Translations under genes and position numbers: made by a program | NCBI RefSeq assembly: GCF_001282785.1 | Contig: NZ_CVUA01000001.1 | Span: 2,046,001 to 2,110,000 of the forward strand | Direction of reading: 5' to 3' | Length of the DNA: 64,000 nucleotides | DNA from: Halolamina sediminis | Lineage (GTDB): Archaea; Halobacteriota; Halobacteria; Halobacteriales; Haloferacaceae | Part shown: positions 17,109 to 27,007 of the stretch, one piece after another | Layout of the letters: each line of letters opens with the position of its first letter | Numbering within the stretch: position 1 is the stretch's first letter | The notes under the pieces: model-generated | The model's database searches: none | What the model saw: the letters and a program-made list of their open reading frames with translations, nothing else | What the model was told of the DNA's origin: nothing

Positions 17109-18626
17109 ATGCGCCGACGTGCCCTCCTCGCCTCGCTGGCAGCTGGCAGCAGCCTCCTCGCCGGCTGTAGCTCCGTCGGGACGACCGACACCGAGCCCAG
17201 CGACCCCGCGACGGACACGCCGACAGCCACGCCGTCGACGCCGGCCGGGACCCCCGACGAGGTGGTCCAGATCGACGGGAACGCGCTGTTCGGCGCCAGC
17301 GTCGTCGACCTCGGGACGATCGACCGGACGTACGCGCTCTCGCCGATGCGCTACCGGACCGAGGACGGCGCCGAAGTTCGGATGCGGTTCGACGCGACCG
17401 CGGCCGCCGACCACCCCGCCCGGCTGGTCGCCTCGCTCCAGAACACCGAGCGGTACCGCGAGTCGGTCGGCCTCGACTGGCTCCCGCCCTTTGGCCGCCC
17501 GGCGAGCGAACCGCCACGCGACCACGGCGAGCCGTCGATGAGCGCGGGGCTCCGCGACGAGGGGAGCCTGCTCTTCGCGCCGACGGGGGATCACGACCTC
17601 GTCGACGAGCCGCCAGCGGTCGAACGCGACAGCGACGGCCAGTGGCGGCTGGCGGGCGAGATCGACCGCTGGCTGCCCGAGACGGTCACGCTCGACCCCG
17701 GCGAGGCGATCCGGGGGGAGTACGCCGTCGTCGGCCACCCCGAGGGGTCGGGCCGGCCGACCGGCGTGTACGAGTACCTCGGCGGGACCGACGGCGCGGA
17801 CGCCAGCATCACCGTCTGGGAGACGAGCGCGCCCGGGCCCGACGGGGAGTCCCGCTTCGCCGGCGAGTCCGTCCCCCCGATCGACGGCGACGGCGAGGCC
17901 GGAGCGGGCTGGTACCACACCGCCGACGAGTCCTCCGGGACGTACCTCCGCCCCGAGACCGAGCGGGCCGAGCTCCCGGCGGGGATCACGTTCCAGTTCG
18001 TCAACCACACCCGCGAGCAGTTGGGCTGTGGCCACTGGTACGTGTACAAGCGCCACGACGGCGAGTGGTTCGACCTCGGCCCGTACGTCCGGACCGCGGA
18101 GTGTCGGATGGTGCCGCCCGCGGGCACGAAGTCGTGGACGCTGCACGCCTACCGCGGCGGCGGGAGCCTCCCGCCCGAGGACGGCCGCGCCTACCCTCAC
18201 CTCGGCGGCGGCCGCTACGCCGTCTCGGTCGGCTACGGCGACGAGTCCTCCTCGAGCACGGCGATGGTCGAGCTCGTCGGCGACCCCGGCGAGATCGTGC
18301 CGACCGACGGCGTCGAACACGAACGTGACGGCAACACCGTCACTGTCACCGCGCCGGAGTGGGACGGCGGCGAGAGCGAGGAGGACGTGACGGTGTCCGT
18401 GACTCGCGCCGGCGAGGCCGAGGAGACGCTCATCCGCGAGCAGGTGATGCGTGACTGGTACCGCGGCCTGCGGAACACGCTCCCGTTCTTCGACGAGGGC
18501 ATCGACGAGGTACGACTCCGGAGCACCGAGCAGGTCACGTACGGACTCATCGGCCACGACGAGTCGCGCAGCCGCTACCGCGTGGACGGGCAGGCGTACG
18601 AGGTGCGCGTCGCCGACGACGAGTAG
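17109..18626 (+). CDS. secreted lipoprotein, unknown function
   Basis: 505 residues. N-terminal RRRALLASLAAGSSLLAGC has a twin-arginine start, hydrophobic core and a lipobox (LAGC, Cys at about 19), so the mature protein is probably lipid-anchored outside the cell. A Thr/Pro/Asp-rich spacer follows (about 20-55). The remainder is rich in beta-prone segments; two parts (FQFVNHTREQLGCGHWYVYK and AYPHLGGGRYAVSVGYG) look like immunoglobulin-like domains. No catalytic motif was recognised. Probably monocistronic. Confidence 0.75.
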   Translation: MRRRALLASLAAGSSLLAGCSSVGTTDTEPSDPATDTPTATPSTPAGTPDEVVQIDGNALFGASVVDLGTIDRTYALSPMRYRTEDGAEVRMRFDATAAADHPARLVASLQNTERYRESVGLDWLPPFGRPASEPPRDHGEPSMSAGLRDEGSLLFAPTGDHDLVDEPPAVERDSDGQWRLAGEIDRWLPETVTLDPGEAIRGEYAVVGHPEGSGRPTGVYEYLGGTDGADASITVWETSAPGPDGESRFAGESVPPIDGDGEAGAGWYHTADESSGTYLRPETERAELPAGITFQFVNHTREQLGCGHWYVYKRHDGEWFDLGPYVRTAECRMVPPAGTKSWTLHAYRGGGSLPPEDGRAYPHLGGGRYAVSVGYGDESSSSTAMVELVGDPGEIVPTDGVEHERDGNTVTVTAPEWDGGESEEDVTVSVTRAGEAEETLIREQVMRDWYRGLRNTLPFFDEGIDEVRLRSTEQVTYGLIGHDESRSRYRVDGQAYEVRVADDE

Positions 18627-18675
18627 CGCTGCCGGTAGCACAACACCCTCCCCGCCGGCGCCGGTACGTCCGGGC

Positions 18676-19512
18676 GTGACCGAGAACCAGAGCGACACGT
18701 TCGACATCGGCGAGTACACCGTCCACCGACTGGGCTTCGGCGCGATGCGGCTCTGCGGCGAGAACATCATCGGCGCGCCCGACGACGAGGAGGCCGCACG
18801 GAACGTGGCTCGGGAGGCGGTCGAACTCGGCGTCGACTTCGTCGATACGGCAGACTCCTACGGCCCCGGCACGAGCGAGCGCCTGCTCTCCGAGGCCGGC
18901 GTGGTCGACGACGCGCTGATCGCGACGAAAGGCGGGCTGCTCCGGAACCCCGACGGCGACTGGCTCCCGCTCGGCGACCCCGACTACCTGCGCAACGCCA
19001 CGCTGGCGTCGATCGACCGACTGGGCGTCGACAGTATCGACCTCTACCAGCTCCACCGCCCCGACCCCGACGTCGACTTCGAGGCGTCCGTCGCGACGCT
19101 GGGAGAACTCAAAGACGACGGGCTGGTCGACAACGTCGGCCTGAGCAACGTCTCCGTCGAGCAGTTGGAGACCGCCCGCGATCACGTCGAGATCGCGACG
19201 GTCCAGAACGAGTACAATCTCACGAACCGCGAGCACGAGGACGTCTTGGACGCCTGTGAGGACGCCGGAATCGGCTTCATCCCGTACTTCCCGATCGGCG
19301 CGGGCGACCTCAGCGAGAAAGCCGAGATCGTCGACGAGATCGCCGACGCACACGACGCCTCGCGCTACCAGATCGCGCTGGCGTGGCTGCTGGGTAGTTC
19401 GGACGTGACACTGCCGATCCCGGGCACGTCGAGCGTCGAACACCTTCGGGAGAACGTCGCGGCGAGCGGGATCGAGCTCTCGGATACAGAGCTCGCGCGG
19501 TTGAGCGAGTGA
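18676..19512 (+). CDS. aldo/keto reductase family oxidoreductase
   Basis: 278-residue (beta/alpha)8 NADPH-dependent oxidoreductase. Family features are HRLGFGAMRLCGENIIG at the N-terminus, FVDTADSYGPGTSE with the catalytic Asp and Tyr, IATKGGLL with the catalytic Lys, DLYQLHRPDP with the catalytic His, and the NADP-binding LPIPGTSSVEHLRENV near the end. Start at GTG 18676; an upstream open frame encodes a tail of the lipoprotein region in another phase. Substrate unknown. Confidence 0.9.
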   Translation: MTENQSDTFDIGEYTVHRLGFGAMRLCGENIIGAPDDEEAARNVAREAVELGVDFVDTADSYGPGTSERLLSEAGVVDDALIATKGGLLRNPDGDWLPLGDPDYLRNATLASIDRLGVDSIDLYQLHRPDPDVDFEASVATLGELKDDGLVDNVGLSNVSVEQLETARDHVEIATVQNEYNLTNREHEDVLDACEDAGIGFIPYFPIGAGDLSEKAEIVDEIADAHDASRYQIALAWLLGSSDVTLPIPGTSSVEHLRENVAASGIELSDTELARLSE

Positions 19513-19513
19513 G

Positions 19514-20185
19514 TCAGTAGATCAGCTCGTCGGAGTTCTCGACCATGTACAGCGTCCGCGCGGCGATGTTCACCGTGTGGTCGCCGACGCGTTCGAGGTC
19601 CCGAACCGTCAGCAGCAGCCGCGAGACGTCGGCCATCAGGTCCTCGATCTCGTTCTCGTCGTCGGCCTCCTTCTCGATCAGGTCGCGGACGATGATCTCG
19701 GAGGCGTTCTCACACAGCGCGTCGAGCTCGTCGTCGCGCTCGGCGACCGCGAAGCAGCCGTCGGCGTCCTCGTCCTCGTAGGCCGCCATCGCTATCGCGA
19801 GCATCTCAAGCGTCTCGTCGCCGATCCGCTGGACGTCGACGTCGGGGAACACCTCGTAGCGGGCCTCCGCGGCGTACTCGCCGAGGTTGGTCGCGAGGTC
19901 GGCGATCCGCTCCAAGTCGGTGATGATCTTGAACGAGGAAGCGATGAAGCGCAGGTCGCCGGCGACGGGCTGCTGGAGCGCGAGCAGGTCGATGCAGTCC
20001 TGTTCGAGCTCGAGGTACAGCTCGTTCACCTCGCTGTCCCGGTCGATCACCTCCTGACCGAGATTGCCGTCCTGCTGTTCGAGCGCGTCCAGCCCCATCC
20101 GGAGGCGCTCAGCAACGAGCTCGCCCATGTAGAGCACGTCCTCCCGCAGCGATTCGAGCTGTCGTTGGTAGTCGTCCCGCGGCAT
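19514..20185 (-). CDS. phoU: phosphate signalling protein PhoU
   Basis: 223 residues of two PhoU three-helix repeats (for example FKIITDLERIADLATNLGEY and VRDLERVGDHTVNIAART, each with the E/DxxxD metal-binding signature). PhoU damps Pst uptake and regulates phosphate responses. An upstream in-frame ATG (20257) exists, but the start at 20185 (MPRDDYQRQLE) is the family norm. It is the last gene of the pst operon, 157 bp after pstB. Confidence 0.9.
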   Translation of the reverse strand: MPRDDYQRQLESLREDVLYMGELVAERLRMGLDALEQQDGNLGQEVIDRDSEVNELYLELEQDCIDLLALQQPVAGDLRFIASSFKIITDLERIADLATNLGEYAAEARYEVFPDVDVQRIGDETLEMLAIAMAAYEDEDADGCFAVAERDDELDALCENASEIIVRDLIEKEADDENEIEDLMADVSRLLLTVRDLERVGDHTVNIAARTLYMVENSDELIY

Positions 20186-20342
20186 GCCCGTCGATTGCGC
20201 CGCGGGGTAGATAACTGTTCGAGACTCCGCCCCGTCTCCCGTGGGGAACGTAGCCATGGGGCCGCCTCGGCAGCCGTCCGAGGCGATACGCGCCGCTGTT
20301 CGAACGGGGGCGACAGAAGGATCCGTGGAAAATGCGGCCGCG

Positions 20343-21203
20343 CTACCCGAACTTCCCGGTGATGTAGTCCTCGACTCGATCGTTCTCGGGGTTCTCGAAC
20401 ACCTTGTCGGTGTCGTCGAACTCCACGAGCTCGCCGCCGGTGAGGAACACGGCGGTCTTATCGGAGATGCGGGCGGCCTGCTGCATGTTGTGGGTGACGA
20501 TCACGACCGTGTACTCCTCGGCCATGTCGTCGATCAAGTCCTCGATCTTCGAGGTCGCGACGGGGTCGAGCGCCGACGCGGGCTCGTCCATCAGCACCAC
20601 CTCGGGGTCGACCGCGATCGCACGGGCGATGCAGAGTCGCTGCTGCTGGCCGCCGGAGAGGTCCAGTCCCGACTGATCGAGCTGATCTTTCACCTCGTCC
20701 CAGAGCGCGGCATCCTTGAGCGCCTGCTCGACTTTCTCGTCTAAGTTCTCGGTGCGGTCCTGCAGGCGCAGCCCGTAGGCGACGTTGTCGTAGATGCTCT
20801 TGGGGAACGGGTTGGGCTGCTGGAACACCATCCCGATACGCCGGCGCAGCGCGACGGGGTCGACGTCGTCGTCGTAGACGTTCTTCCCGTCGAACAGCAT
20901 CTCGCCCTCGACGCGTGCGGCGTCGATCAAGTCGTTCATCCGGTTGATGCTCCGGAGGTAGGTGGACTTCCCACAGCCCGAGGGGCCGACCATCGCGGTC
21001 ACCCGCTTCTCCGGGATTTCCATGCTCACCGACCGCAGCGCCTGCTCGTCGTTGTACCAGACGCTCAGGTCGCGGCTCTCGATGATCGTCTCGGTCTCGC
21101 CGTCGGCGTCCCGGTCGCGTCCCCGGCCCTCGGGGACGCCGACCGCGTACTCGTCGCCGCTCGATCCCTCGCTCATGTCTGTTGGCTGGTCAGCGTTGCT
21201 CAT
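20343..21203 (-). CDS. pstB: phosphate ABC transporter ATP-binding protein PstB
   Basis: 286 residues. Walker A is GPSGCGKST, the Q-loop is [16 protein letters not shown] (the PstB-specific form), the signature is LSGGQQQR and Walker B is [12 protein letters not shown]. An acidic N-terminal extension of about 40 residues precedes the ABC domain. It energises phosphate import with PstSCA. Its start overlaps the pstA stop by 14 bp. Confidence 0.96.
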   Translation of the reverse strand: MSNADQPTDMSEGSSGDEYAVGVPEGRGRDRDADGETETIIESRDLSVWYNDEQALRSVSMEIPEKRVTAMVGPSGCGKSTYLRSINRMNDLIDAARVEGEMLFDGKNVYDDDVDPVALRRRIGMVFQQPNPFPKSIYDNVAYGLRLQDRTENLDEKVEQALKDAALWDEVKDQLDQSGLDLSGGQQQRLCIARAIAVDPEVVLMDEPASALDPVATSKIEDLIDDMAEEYTVVIVTHNMQQAARISDKTAVFLTGGELVEFDDTDKVFENPENDRVEDYITGKFG

Positions 21204-22782
21204 AGTGGTTGCGTACGTAGATCGCGATCGAGTTCATGCTCAGCATCGCGGTCAGCAGCACCACGATGCCCGCCGCGAGGACGGTGGTGTAGAACGCCGG
21301 GCTGGCGTACGTCGACGCCCAGACGTACAGCTGCAGCGGCATCGCGCCGATCGCGGAGTTCCAGGAGTCGGGCACGCCGAACACCTGCGCGGCGCCGATC
21401 ACCAGCAGCGGCGCGGTCTCGCCGATCGCCCGCGAGAGCGCGAGGATCGTCCCCGTCAGAATCCCCGGGAACGCCCGCGGGAGCACGACGTTCTTCACGG
21501 TCTGCCAGCGCGTCGCACCCATTCCGTAGGAGGCCTGCCGCGCGGAGTCCGGCACCGCCCGGATCGCTTCCCGTGAGGAGATGATCACGATGGGGAAGAC
21601 GAGCAGCGCGAGCGTCGCGCCGCCGACCAGCAGCGTCCCGGTCGGCTGGCCCGCGTAGCGGACGAACAGCCCCAGCCCCAGCAGCCCGTACACCACCGAG
21701 GGCACGCCCGCGAGGTTGCTGATGTTCACGTCGATGATCCGGGTCAGCGTCGTGTCGGGCGCGTACTCCTCTAAGTACACCGCGGCGCCGACGCCGGCCG
21801 GCACCGCGATGGCGGCGACGACGAACATCAGGAGGATCGTTCCGACGACCCCGGAGTAGATCCCCACGGCCGAGGGGTCGCTGGCGCGCTGGACCGTGCT
21901 GGTCAGGAACCCCCAGTCGACCCACGACTCGGGGCCGGCGAAGCCGAGCGCGCCGACCAGCAGTTCGCCCGTCAGCGCGCCGGCGACGACGACCGCGGGC
22001 AGCAACAGCCCGACGCGTCGTTCGGGACGCTCCTTCAGCACGATCGCGACGTAGATCCCAGTCGGGACCCCGGCGAACAGCGCGAGCGCGACGCCCGGGA
22101 TCGCGCCGAGCCCGGTCGCCGTCCCCACGACGCCGCCGACGGCGCTGCCGAGCAGGATCGCCGCACCGGCGATCCGCCCGGCGCGCTGGCCCCACCGACC
22201 GCCGAGCCAACGTCCCAGCAGGAGCGCCTCGGGCACCCCGAGCGTCAGCACGAGCACCATCCAGTCCGCCGGCACCGTCGGGAGCTCCTGGACGACCCCC
22301 GGGATCACCAGCAGCGAGCCAGCCGTCGTCCCGAGCAGCAGTCCCAGTTTCGCGAGGAACGGCACGTTTCGGTCGGTCCGCCGCAGCGCGGCGGCGACGC
22401 CGATCGGCACCGCGACCGCGACGACAAAGGAGAGCCACACCAGCGTCGGGATCACGTCGATGAACAGCGCGGCGAGCCCCCCGGCGTACAACGCCGCGAT
22501 CCCCGGCATCACGGTGCCGAGCAGCCCCGTCGCGAGCGTGCCGTAGCTCCGCCGGTAGCTCCACCAGCCCACGCCGACGGTCGGCACGACCAGCGTGAGG
22601 AAGAAGGTGAGGTGCCAGCCGGGATCCGCCGTCAGCGGCTTGAACGCGTCGTTGGCGACGTACACCAACAGCACCGCGAGCGTCAGGATGCCCGCGAGCG
22701 TCGACGCGAGCAGCACCGCACGGAACAGCTTCCCGATCCGTCGGCTGACCCGGCCGAACCCTTCTCTGACGTCCGCGCTCAT
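21190..22782 (-). CDS. pstA: phosphate ABC transporter permease PstA, long form
   Basis: 530 residues, much longer than bacterial PstA (about 290). The C-terminal half (about 290-525) is a standard permease domain with six helices and the EAA loop ([20 protein letters not shown]). The N-terminal half adds about six or seven hydrophobic segments of unknown role, a form that occurs in haloarchaea. Overlaps pstC by 4 bp (ATGA coupling). Confidence 0.92.
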   Translation of the reverse strand: MSADVREGFGRVSRRIGKLFRAVLLASTLAGILTLAVLLVYVANDAFKPLTADPGWHLTFFLTLVVPTVGVGWWSYRRSYGTLATGLLGTVMPGIAALYAGGLAALFIDVIPTLVWLSFVVAVAVPIGVAAALRRTDRNVPFLAKLGLLLGTTAGSLLVIPGVVQELPTVPADWMVLVLTLGVPEALLLGRWLGGRWGQRAGRIAGAAILLGSAVGGVVGTATGLGAIPGVALALFAGVPTGIYVAIVLKERPERRVGLLLPAVVVAGALTGELLVGALGFAGPESWVDWGFLTSTVQRASDPSAVGIYSGVVGTILLMFVVAAIAVPAGVGAAVYLEEYAPDTTLTRIIDVNISNLAGVPSVVYGLLGLGLFVRYAGQPTGTLLVGGATLALLVFPIVIISSREAIRAVPDSARQASYGMGATRWQTVKNVVLPRAFPGILTGTILALSRAIGETAPLLVIGAAQVFGVPDSWNSAIGAMPLQLYVWASTYASPAFYTTVLAAGIVVLLTAMLSMNSIAIYVRNHYEQR

Positions 22783-23768
22783 TGGTAGTCCTCCTGGTAC
22801 CGTCGGGAGATCAGGTCACTGAGCACGTTCATCGCGAGGGTGATCACGAACAGCACCAGCCCGACCGCGAACAGGCTGCGGTAGGCGAGCCCACCGCCGG
22901 TCACGTCGCCGGTCAGTAGCTGGATCATCGCCGCGGTCATCGTCATTCCCGGTTCGAGGTAGGTGTCGGGGTCGAACAGCGAGAGGTACGAGGCGATACT
23001 CGTCGGGTCGAACTCGCGGGCGAGCGAACCGCCCGCAAGCGTCACCGCCATCGTCTCGCCGATCGCGCGCGACAGCGCGAGAATAAAGGAGGAGAAGATC
23101 CCCGACGCCGCCGCGGGGACGACGATCCCCGTCGACACGTCGTACTTGGTCGCGCCCATGCCGTAGCCCGCCTGCCGGAGGTCGTCGGGCACCGCCTGCA
23201 TCGCGTCCTCCGAGACCGATGCGACCATCGGGAGGATCATGATGCCGACGACGATACACGCCGAGGCGACGTTGAACAGCCCGTCGACGCCGAACAGCGC
23301 GTCGAGCACGGGCGTGATGTACGCCACCGCGAAGATCCCGTAGATGATGGAGGGGACGCCCGCGAGGATCTCGAGTGCGGGCTTGAGGTAGGAGCGTGCC
23401 CGCTCGCTGGCGTACTCGCTGAGGTACAGCGCCGTCGCCACGCCCAGCGGGATCGCGATCAGCCCGGAGCCCATCGTCACCATCACCGTCACCGCCACCA
23501 GCGGCATCACGCCGAGGTTCGGCCCTTGGAGCCCCCACTCGCTGCCGGTGAAAAACTCCGTCAGCGTTGCGGTCGGCCCCTCGATCCCCACTAGCGGCGC
23601 GGTGATCGCGAAGAACTTCGAGGCCTCGTACACCAACAGCCCGATGATGCTCAGCGTCGTGACGACGGACAGCGCCGCACACGAGAAGAAGAACGCCTTC
23701 GCGAGCAGTTCTCGCGAGGAGTTCTGCGTCCGTCGGGTCAACCCCTCTGTTGCTCCGTCCCCGCTCAT
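22779..23768 (-). CDS. pstC: phosphate ABC transporter permease PstC
   Basis: 329 residues with about six transmembrane helices and the EAA cytoplasmic loop AMQAVPDDLRQAGYGMGATK. Pairs with PstA to form the phosphate channel. 66 bp separate it from pstS upstream, and its stop overlaps the pstA start. Confidence 0.94.
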   Translation of the reverse strand: MSGDGATEGLTRRTQNSSRELLAKAFFFSCAALSVVTTLSIIGLLVYEASKFFAITAPLVGIEGPTATLTEFFTGSEWGLQGPNLGVMPLVAVTVMVTMGSGLIAIPLGVATALYLSEYASERARSYLKPALEILAGVPSIIYGIFAVAYITPVLDALFGVDGLFNVASACIVVGIMILPMVASVSEDAMQAVPDDLRQAGYGMGATKYDVSTGIVVPAAASGIFSSFILALSRAIGETMAVTLAGGSLAREFDPTSIASYLSLFDPDTYLEPGMTMTAAMIQLLTGDVTGGGLAYRSLFAVGLVLFVITLAMNVLSDLISRRYQEDYQ

Positions 23769-23834
23769 TGTAACTCGTTCATCGGTGTATCACCGAAAAA
23801 GCGCTTCGTTGTGTGGTTCACAGCGCGGCCGACA

Positions 23835-24836
23835 CTACTCGGCGGCCGCTTCGATCGCCGATTCGAGGCGGTCGAGGTTCTCCTGCTTCTCCTCCTCGGT
23901 GTTCGGGACGTAGCCGACCTCGTCGGCGACGATCTCCTCGCTCGTACTGTTCTCGAGCCAGAAGCGCGCGAACTCGGCGACGTGCTCCTCGGCCAGCGCC
24001 GACTGTGCGGGGTAGGTGAACAGCGGCCGGGAGAGCGGCTGGTACTCGCCGCTGCTTGCGGTCTCCAGCGTCGGCTTCACGCAGCCGTCGCCGTTGTCGA
24101 TCCCCAGCGCCGTCACGCGGTCGGTGTTCTCGGAGTAGTAGGCGTAGCCCATGTAGCCGATCGCGTACTCGCTGTTGGCGACGCCGTTGATGATCTGGTT
24201 GTCCTGTTCGGTCGCCTGGTAGTCGGTCCGGTGTTCGCCCTCCTCGCCGATGATCTCCTCGAGGAAGTAGTCGAACGTCCCGGAGGCGTCGGTGGGGCCG
24301 TAGAGGTCGATCTCCTCGTCGGGCCAGTCGGCGTTCACGTCGTTCCACGTCGTCGGCTGGCTCTCGCCCGACCAGATCTCCGCCAGCTCTTCGACCGTGA
24401 TACACTCCTCGCCGTCGTCGCCGAACCACTCGGCGTCGTTGTTGACGACGACCGTCAGCGCGTCGGTCGCGACTTTGAGTTCGACTGGCGTCACGTCGTT
24501 GTTCGAACACTGCTCCTCTTCGGTCTCGGTGATCGGTCGGGAGGCGTTGTTGAAGTCCGTATCGCCCGTACAGAAGTAGTTCGTGAACCCCCCACCGCTG
24601 CCGGTCGAGTTGACCGAGATATCGACGTCCGGGTGGACGTCCTCAGCGGTGAACTCCCCGCGCATCGCGACCGAAAGCGGGAACACCGTCGAACTGCCGG
24701 AGATGTCGATGTTCCCGGTGAGTCCGTCGCTCTCGGTGTCAGTGTTGCTCGTACAGCCGGCAGCCGCGACCGTGCCCGTGGCGGCTGCGGCGGCGAGGAA
24801 CGTTCGTCGGGAGACGCCGTCGGTCTGTTTTGCCAT
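23835..24836 (-). CDS. pstS: phosphate-binding lipoprotein PstS
   Basis: 333 residues. The N-terminus has a Tat signal (SRRTFLAAAAATG) ending in a lipobox (AAAGC, Cys near 29). The phosphate-binding fold shows GNIDISGSSTVFPLS, NSTGSGGGFTNYFCTGD and SGTFDYFLEEI, matching PstS. It captures phosphate outside the membrane. The start is the ATG at 24836: the in-frame sequence further upstream is AT-rich promoter DNA. First gene of pstS-pstC-pstA-pstB-phoU. Confidence 0.95.
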   Translation of the reverse strand: MAKQTDGVSRRTFLAAAAATGTVAAAGCTSNTDTESDGLTGNIDISGSSTVFPLSVAMRGEFTAEDVHPDVDISVNSTGSGGGFTNYFCTGDTDFNNASRPITETEEEQCSNNDVTPVELKVATDALTVVVNNDAEWFGDDGEECITVEELAEIWSGESQPTTWNDVNADWPDEEIDLYGPTDASGTFDYFLEEIIGEEGEHRTDYQATEQDNQIINGVANSEYAIGYMGYAYYSENTDRVTALGIDNGDGCVKPTLETASSGEYQPLSRPLFTYPAQSALAEEHVAEFARFWLENSTSEEIVADEVGYVPNTEEEKQENLDRLESAIEAAAE

Positions 24837-25118
24837 CACCGGATAGTTCCCGTACGCAGGTAAATACACTACTATGAAATCTATATAGTACAACGTTCGG
24901 AAACAGTTCTCACACGTATCCGTCGAATCGGTTGTCCCCGAACGGTCTGTATCTGCTTGTATGGGCCGATTCGGCGACTATTTTAGCGATCTGCGTCGAA
25001 AAACGTCTCGGTAGATTCGTGGCTCAATGGTGTGTCTTTCCGTTCGAGTATCAGGTCGACGTGGGAGTATATAGCTGAGGGGAATGTTTATCACCGTCCC
25101 GGCGGCTACCCACTCCCA
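24837..25118. promoter_or_regulatory. AT-rich divergent promoter region of pstS and the AbrB-PhoU gene
   Basis: 282 bp, clearly richer in A and T than its neighbours. The minus-strand TATA for pstS is TATATAG at 24881-24887. Plus-strand candidates for the AbrB-PhoU gene are TATATAG (25068-25074) and TTTATC (25087-25092); the latter would give a leaderless transcript. ACGTTCGG and CCGAACGG form a spaced partial inverted repeat around 24895-24945. Phosphate control is inferred from the genes only. Confidence 0.6.
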
Positions 25119-26120
25119 ATGGCCGAAACCCGGAAGGTGCAGGTGACGGGCGGCTCGACGTTCACCGTGTCGATCCCGAAGGAGTGGGCGACCGAGAACG
25201 ACGTCGAGGCGGGAAGCCGCGTGCAGTTCCACCCCGAGGACGACTCGCTCATCCTCACGCCGGTCAGCGAGGAGGGGCGGACGGAGGGGAGCCTCGACGT
25301 GGCGGGGCTGGACGGGGAGGAGCTCCGGCGGGCAGTGATGACGATGTACGTCTCGGGGTTCGACGTGATCTCCTTCGAGGCCGACCGGATCACGACCGAC
25401 CAGCGCCGGGAGATCCGACAGGCCGCCCAGGGGCTCGTCGGGCTGGAGGTGCTGGAGGAGACCGCCGACCGCGTCGTCGTACGGGACCTGCTCGACTCCT
25501 CGGAGCTGTCGATCCACAACGCGGTCGACCGGATGCGGCTGATCGCGTCGTCGATGCTCGACGACGCCGTCGAGGCGCTGGCGGCCGGCGACGACGACCT
25601 CGCTCGTGACGTGATCCAGCGCGACGACGACGTGGACCGGCTGTACATGGTGGTCTCCCGGATCTTCCGGGCGACGCTGCGCAGCCCGACCGCCGCCGAG
25701 GAGCTCGGGCTCCCCCGTGAGGTCTGTTTCGACTACCACTCGAGCGCTCGGCAGTTGGAGCGCGTCGCCGACCACGCCACCAAGATCGCCCACCTCTCGC
25801 TGGAGTTGGATGGAACCCCACCCGAGGAGGTGGCGGCCTCGCTGCAGGAGCTCCACGACGCGGCCGCCGAGGTGATCGAGGACGCGATGGCCGCGCTGGT
25901 CGCCGATGAGAACGACGAGGCGATCCGGCTGGCCAACGGCGCCCGCGAGCGCGTCCAGGAGCTCGACGCCAGCGCCCGCGAAATCGACGAGCTGCTCCGG
26001 GAGCTCGACCCCGCGCGAGCGCAGTTGCTCGGGCTGATCGTCGACTCGCTCTCGCGCTCGGCTGACTACGGCGGCAACGTCGCCGAGACCGCGCTCCAGA
26101 AGGCCGCGCCGACGCCCTAG
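25119..26120 (+). CDS. AbrB-PhoU fusion, phosphate uptake regulator
   Basis: 333 residues. A SpoVT/AbrB swapped-hairpin DNA-binding domain covers about 1-45 (TRKVQVTGGSTFTVSIPKEW). A linker precedes a PhoU domain at about 120-330 (HSSARQLERVADHATKIAHL, and the repeat SLSRSADYGGNVAETAL). This combination is a known haloarchaeal regulator type that may repress or tune the pst genes. It is divergent from pstS, sharing the AT-rich spacer, which supports a local regulatory role. Confidence 0.88.
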   Translation: MAETRKVQVTGGSTFTVSIPKEWATENDVEAGSRVQFHPEDDSLILTPVSEEGRTEGSLDVAGLDGEELRRAVMTMYVSGFDVISFEADRITTDQRREIRQAAQGLVGLEVLEETADRVVVRDLLDSSELSIHNAVDRMRLIASSMLDDAVEALAAGDDDLARDVIQRDDDVDRLYMVVSRIFRATLRSPTAAEELGLPREVCFDYHSSARQLERVADHATKIAHLSLELDGTPPEEVAASLQELHDAAAEVIEDAMAALVADENDEAIRLANGARERVQELDASAREIDELLRELDPARAQLLGLIVDSLSRSADYGGNVAETALQKAAPTP

Positions 26121-26300
26121 GCGAACTCGACGCCGGTGATCTCGAAGCGAGCGCCGCCCTCGCCTCGGTCACCGTCACGTCTCAGCCGTGGGCCTCGGCG
26201 ACGATGTCCAGCCCGTAGCCGGTGTCCTCGTCGTTCGGAAGTCGCGCTCGAACACCGTCCCGCGGTCGGCGTCGGGGATCCCTCCCCCGTCGCCGGCGCG
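26117..26300 (-). pseudogene. 3' remnant of a sensor histidine kinase
   Basis: On the minus strand, pieces of a HATPase domain can be read across frameshifts: GDGGGIPDADRGTVFERDF (G1-like box), then in another phase NDEDTGYGLDIVAEAHG (G2 box) ending in TGA where a Trp is expected, DVTVTE, and after another shift EGGARFEITGVEFA and a TAG. The order and spacing match a histidine-kinase C-terminus. Nothing upstream of the G1 box is recognisable before rps8e. The final stop overlaps the AbrB-PhoU stop. Confidence 0.75.
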
Positions 26301-26339
26301 GCCGCTAACTGGTCGAGAGAACGGGAGAACGCGTCGCAG

Positions 26340-26714
26340 TTACTCCTCGACGACGACCGCGTTCACCTGCCCCGTCTGGCCGGGGCGGGAGGTGACGCGC
26401 GCGGTGCCGGCGCTGGTCTCGATGACTGCGCCCTTGGTGATGATGTTCCGTCGGACGTAGTTGACGTTCGCGGGGTTCTCGGTCACGTCCTCGATCTCGG
26501 CCTCGACAGTCTCACCGCCGTCGGCGACCTGCGCGACGTTCGTCGAGAGCGCGCGGGTCTTGTGGTTGTCGCCGCGGGCGTCGACGACACGGAACCTCGG
26601 CTCGCCGACCGTGGTCTCGGTGGGCTCGTTCCCCAGCTGGTGGCGCTTCTTCTTGTGCGATCGGACGAGTCGCCCCCCGGTCCGCTTGCGTCGGGAGTGT
26701 CCTTGGTCTTGCAT
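26340..26714 (-). CDS. rps8e: 30S ribosomal protein eS8
   Basis: 124 residues with the S8e features: SRRKRTGGRLVRSHKKKRHQLG at the N-terminus (first part MQDQGHSRRKRTGG), DARGDNHKTRALSTN, and TSRPGQTGQVNAVVVEE at the end. One of the few basic N-termini in the window. The ATG at 26714 is preceded by a TATA-like CAAGTATTC (around 26735), suggesting a leaderless transcript. The frame further upstream is non-coding. Confidence 0.95.
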   Translation of the reverse strand: MQDQGHSRRKRTGGRLVRSHKKKRHQLGNEPTETTVGEPRFRVVDARGDNHKTRALSTNVAQVADGGETVEAEIEDVTENPANVNYVRRNIITKGAVIETSAGTARVTSRPGQTGQVNAVVVEE

Positions 26715-27007
26715 ACCCTGGGAAACGGTCAGCGAATACTTGAACCGTTCGACTCTCGCTCCGCGTCGAAAGCAGTGAGACGCCGGAGCGAGCGTCGAGC
26801 CGACGGGAACGGCGCAGCGAGGAACGAGCGAGCAGTTCCCGCCCTGTTCGACTCTCGGCCCAGTGCTGATCGCTGGTGCGGTGTGTGGTGGATCGGTCGG
26901 GGTTCGTGATCGGTGTTGTTGGAGCGTCGATTGTTGGGGGGGCGACAGTACCACGGCCGCGAACGGCACCACTACAGCAGTGGACGACACCGCGGAGTGA
27001 GCAGGGA

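Noticed and set aside
16272-18770. 832-codon minus-strand open frame opposite cdc48 and the lipoprotein gene
   Set aside because: Antisense shadow of two well-supported genes with low-complexity product.
26740-26860. GTTCGACTCTC strings resembling a tRNA T-arm (two places)
   Set aside because: No acceptor stem, anticodon arm or D-arm can be built around either one.
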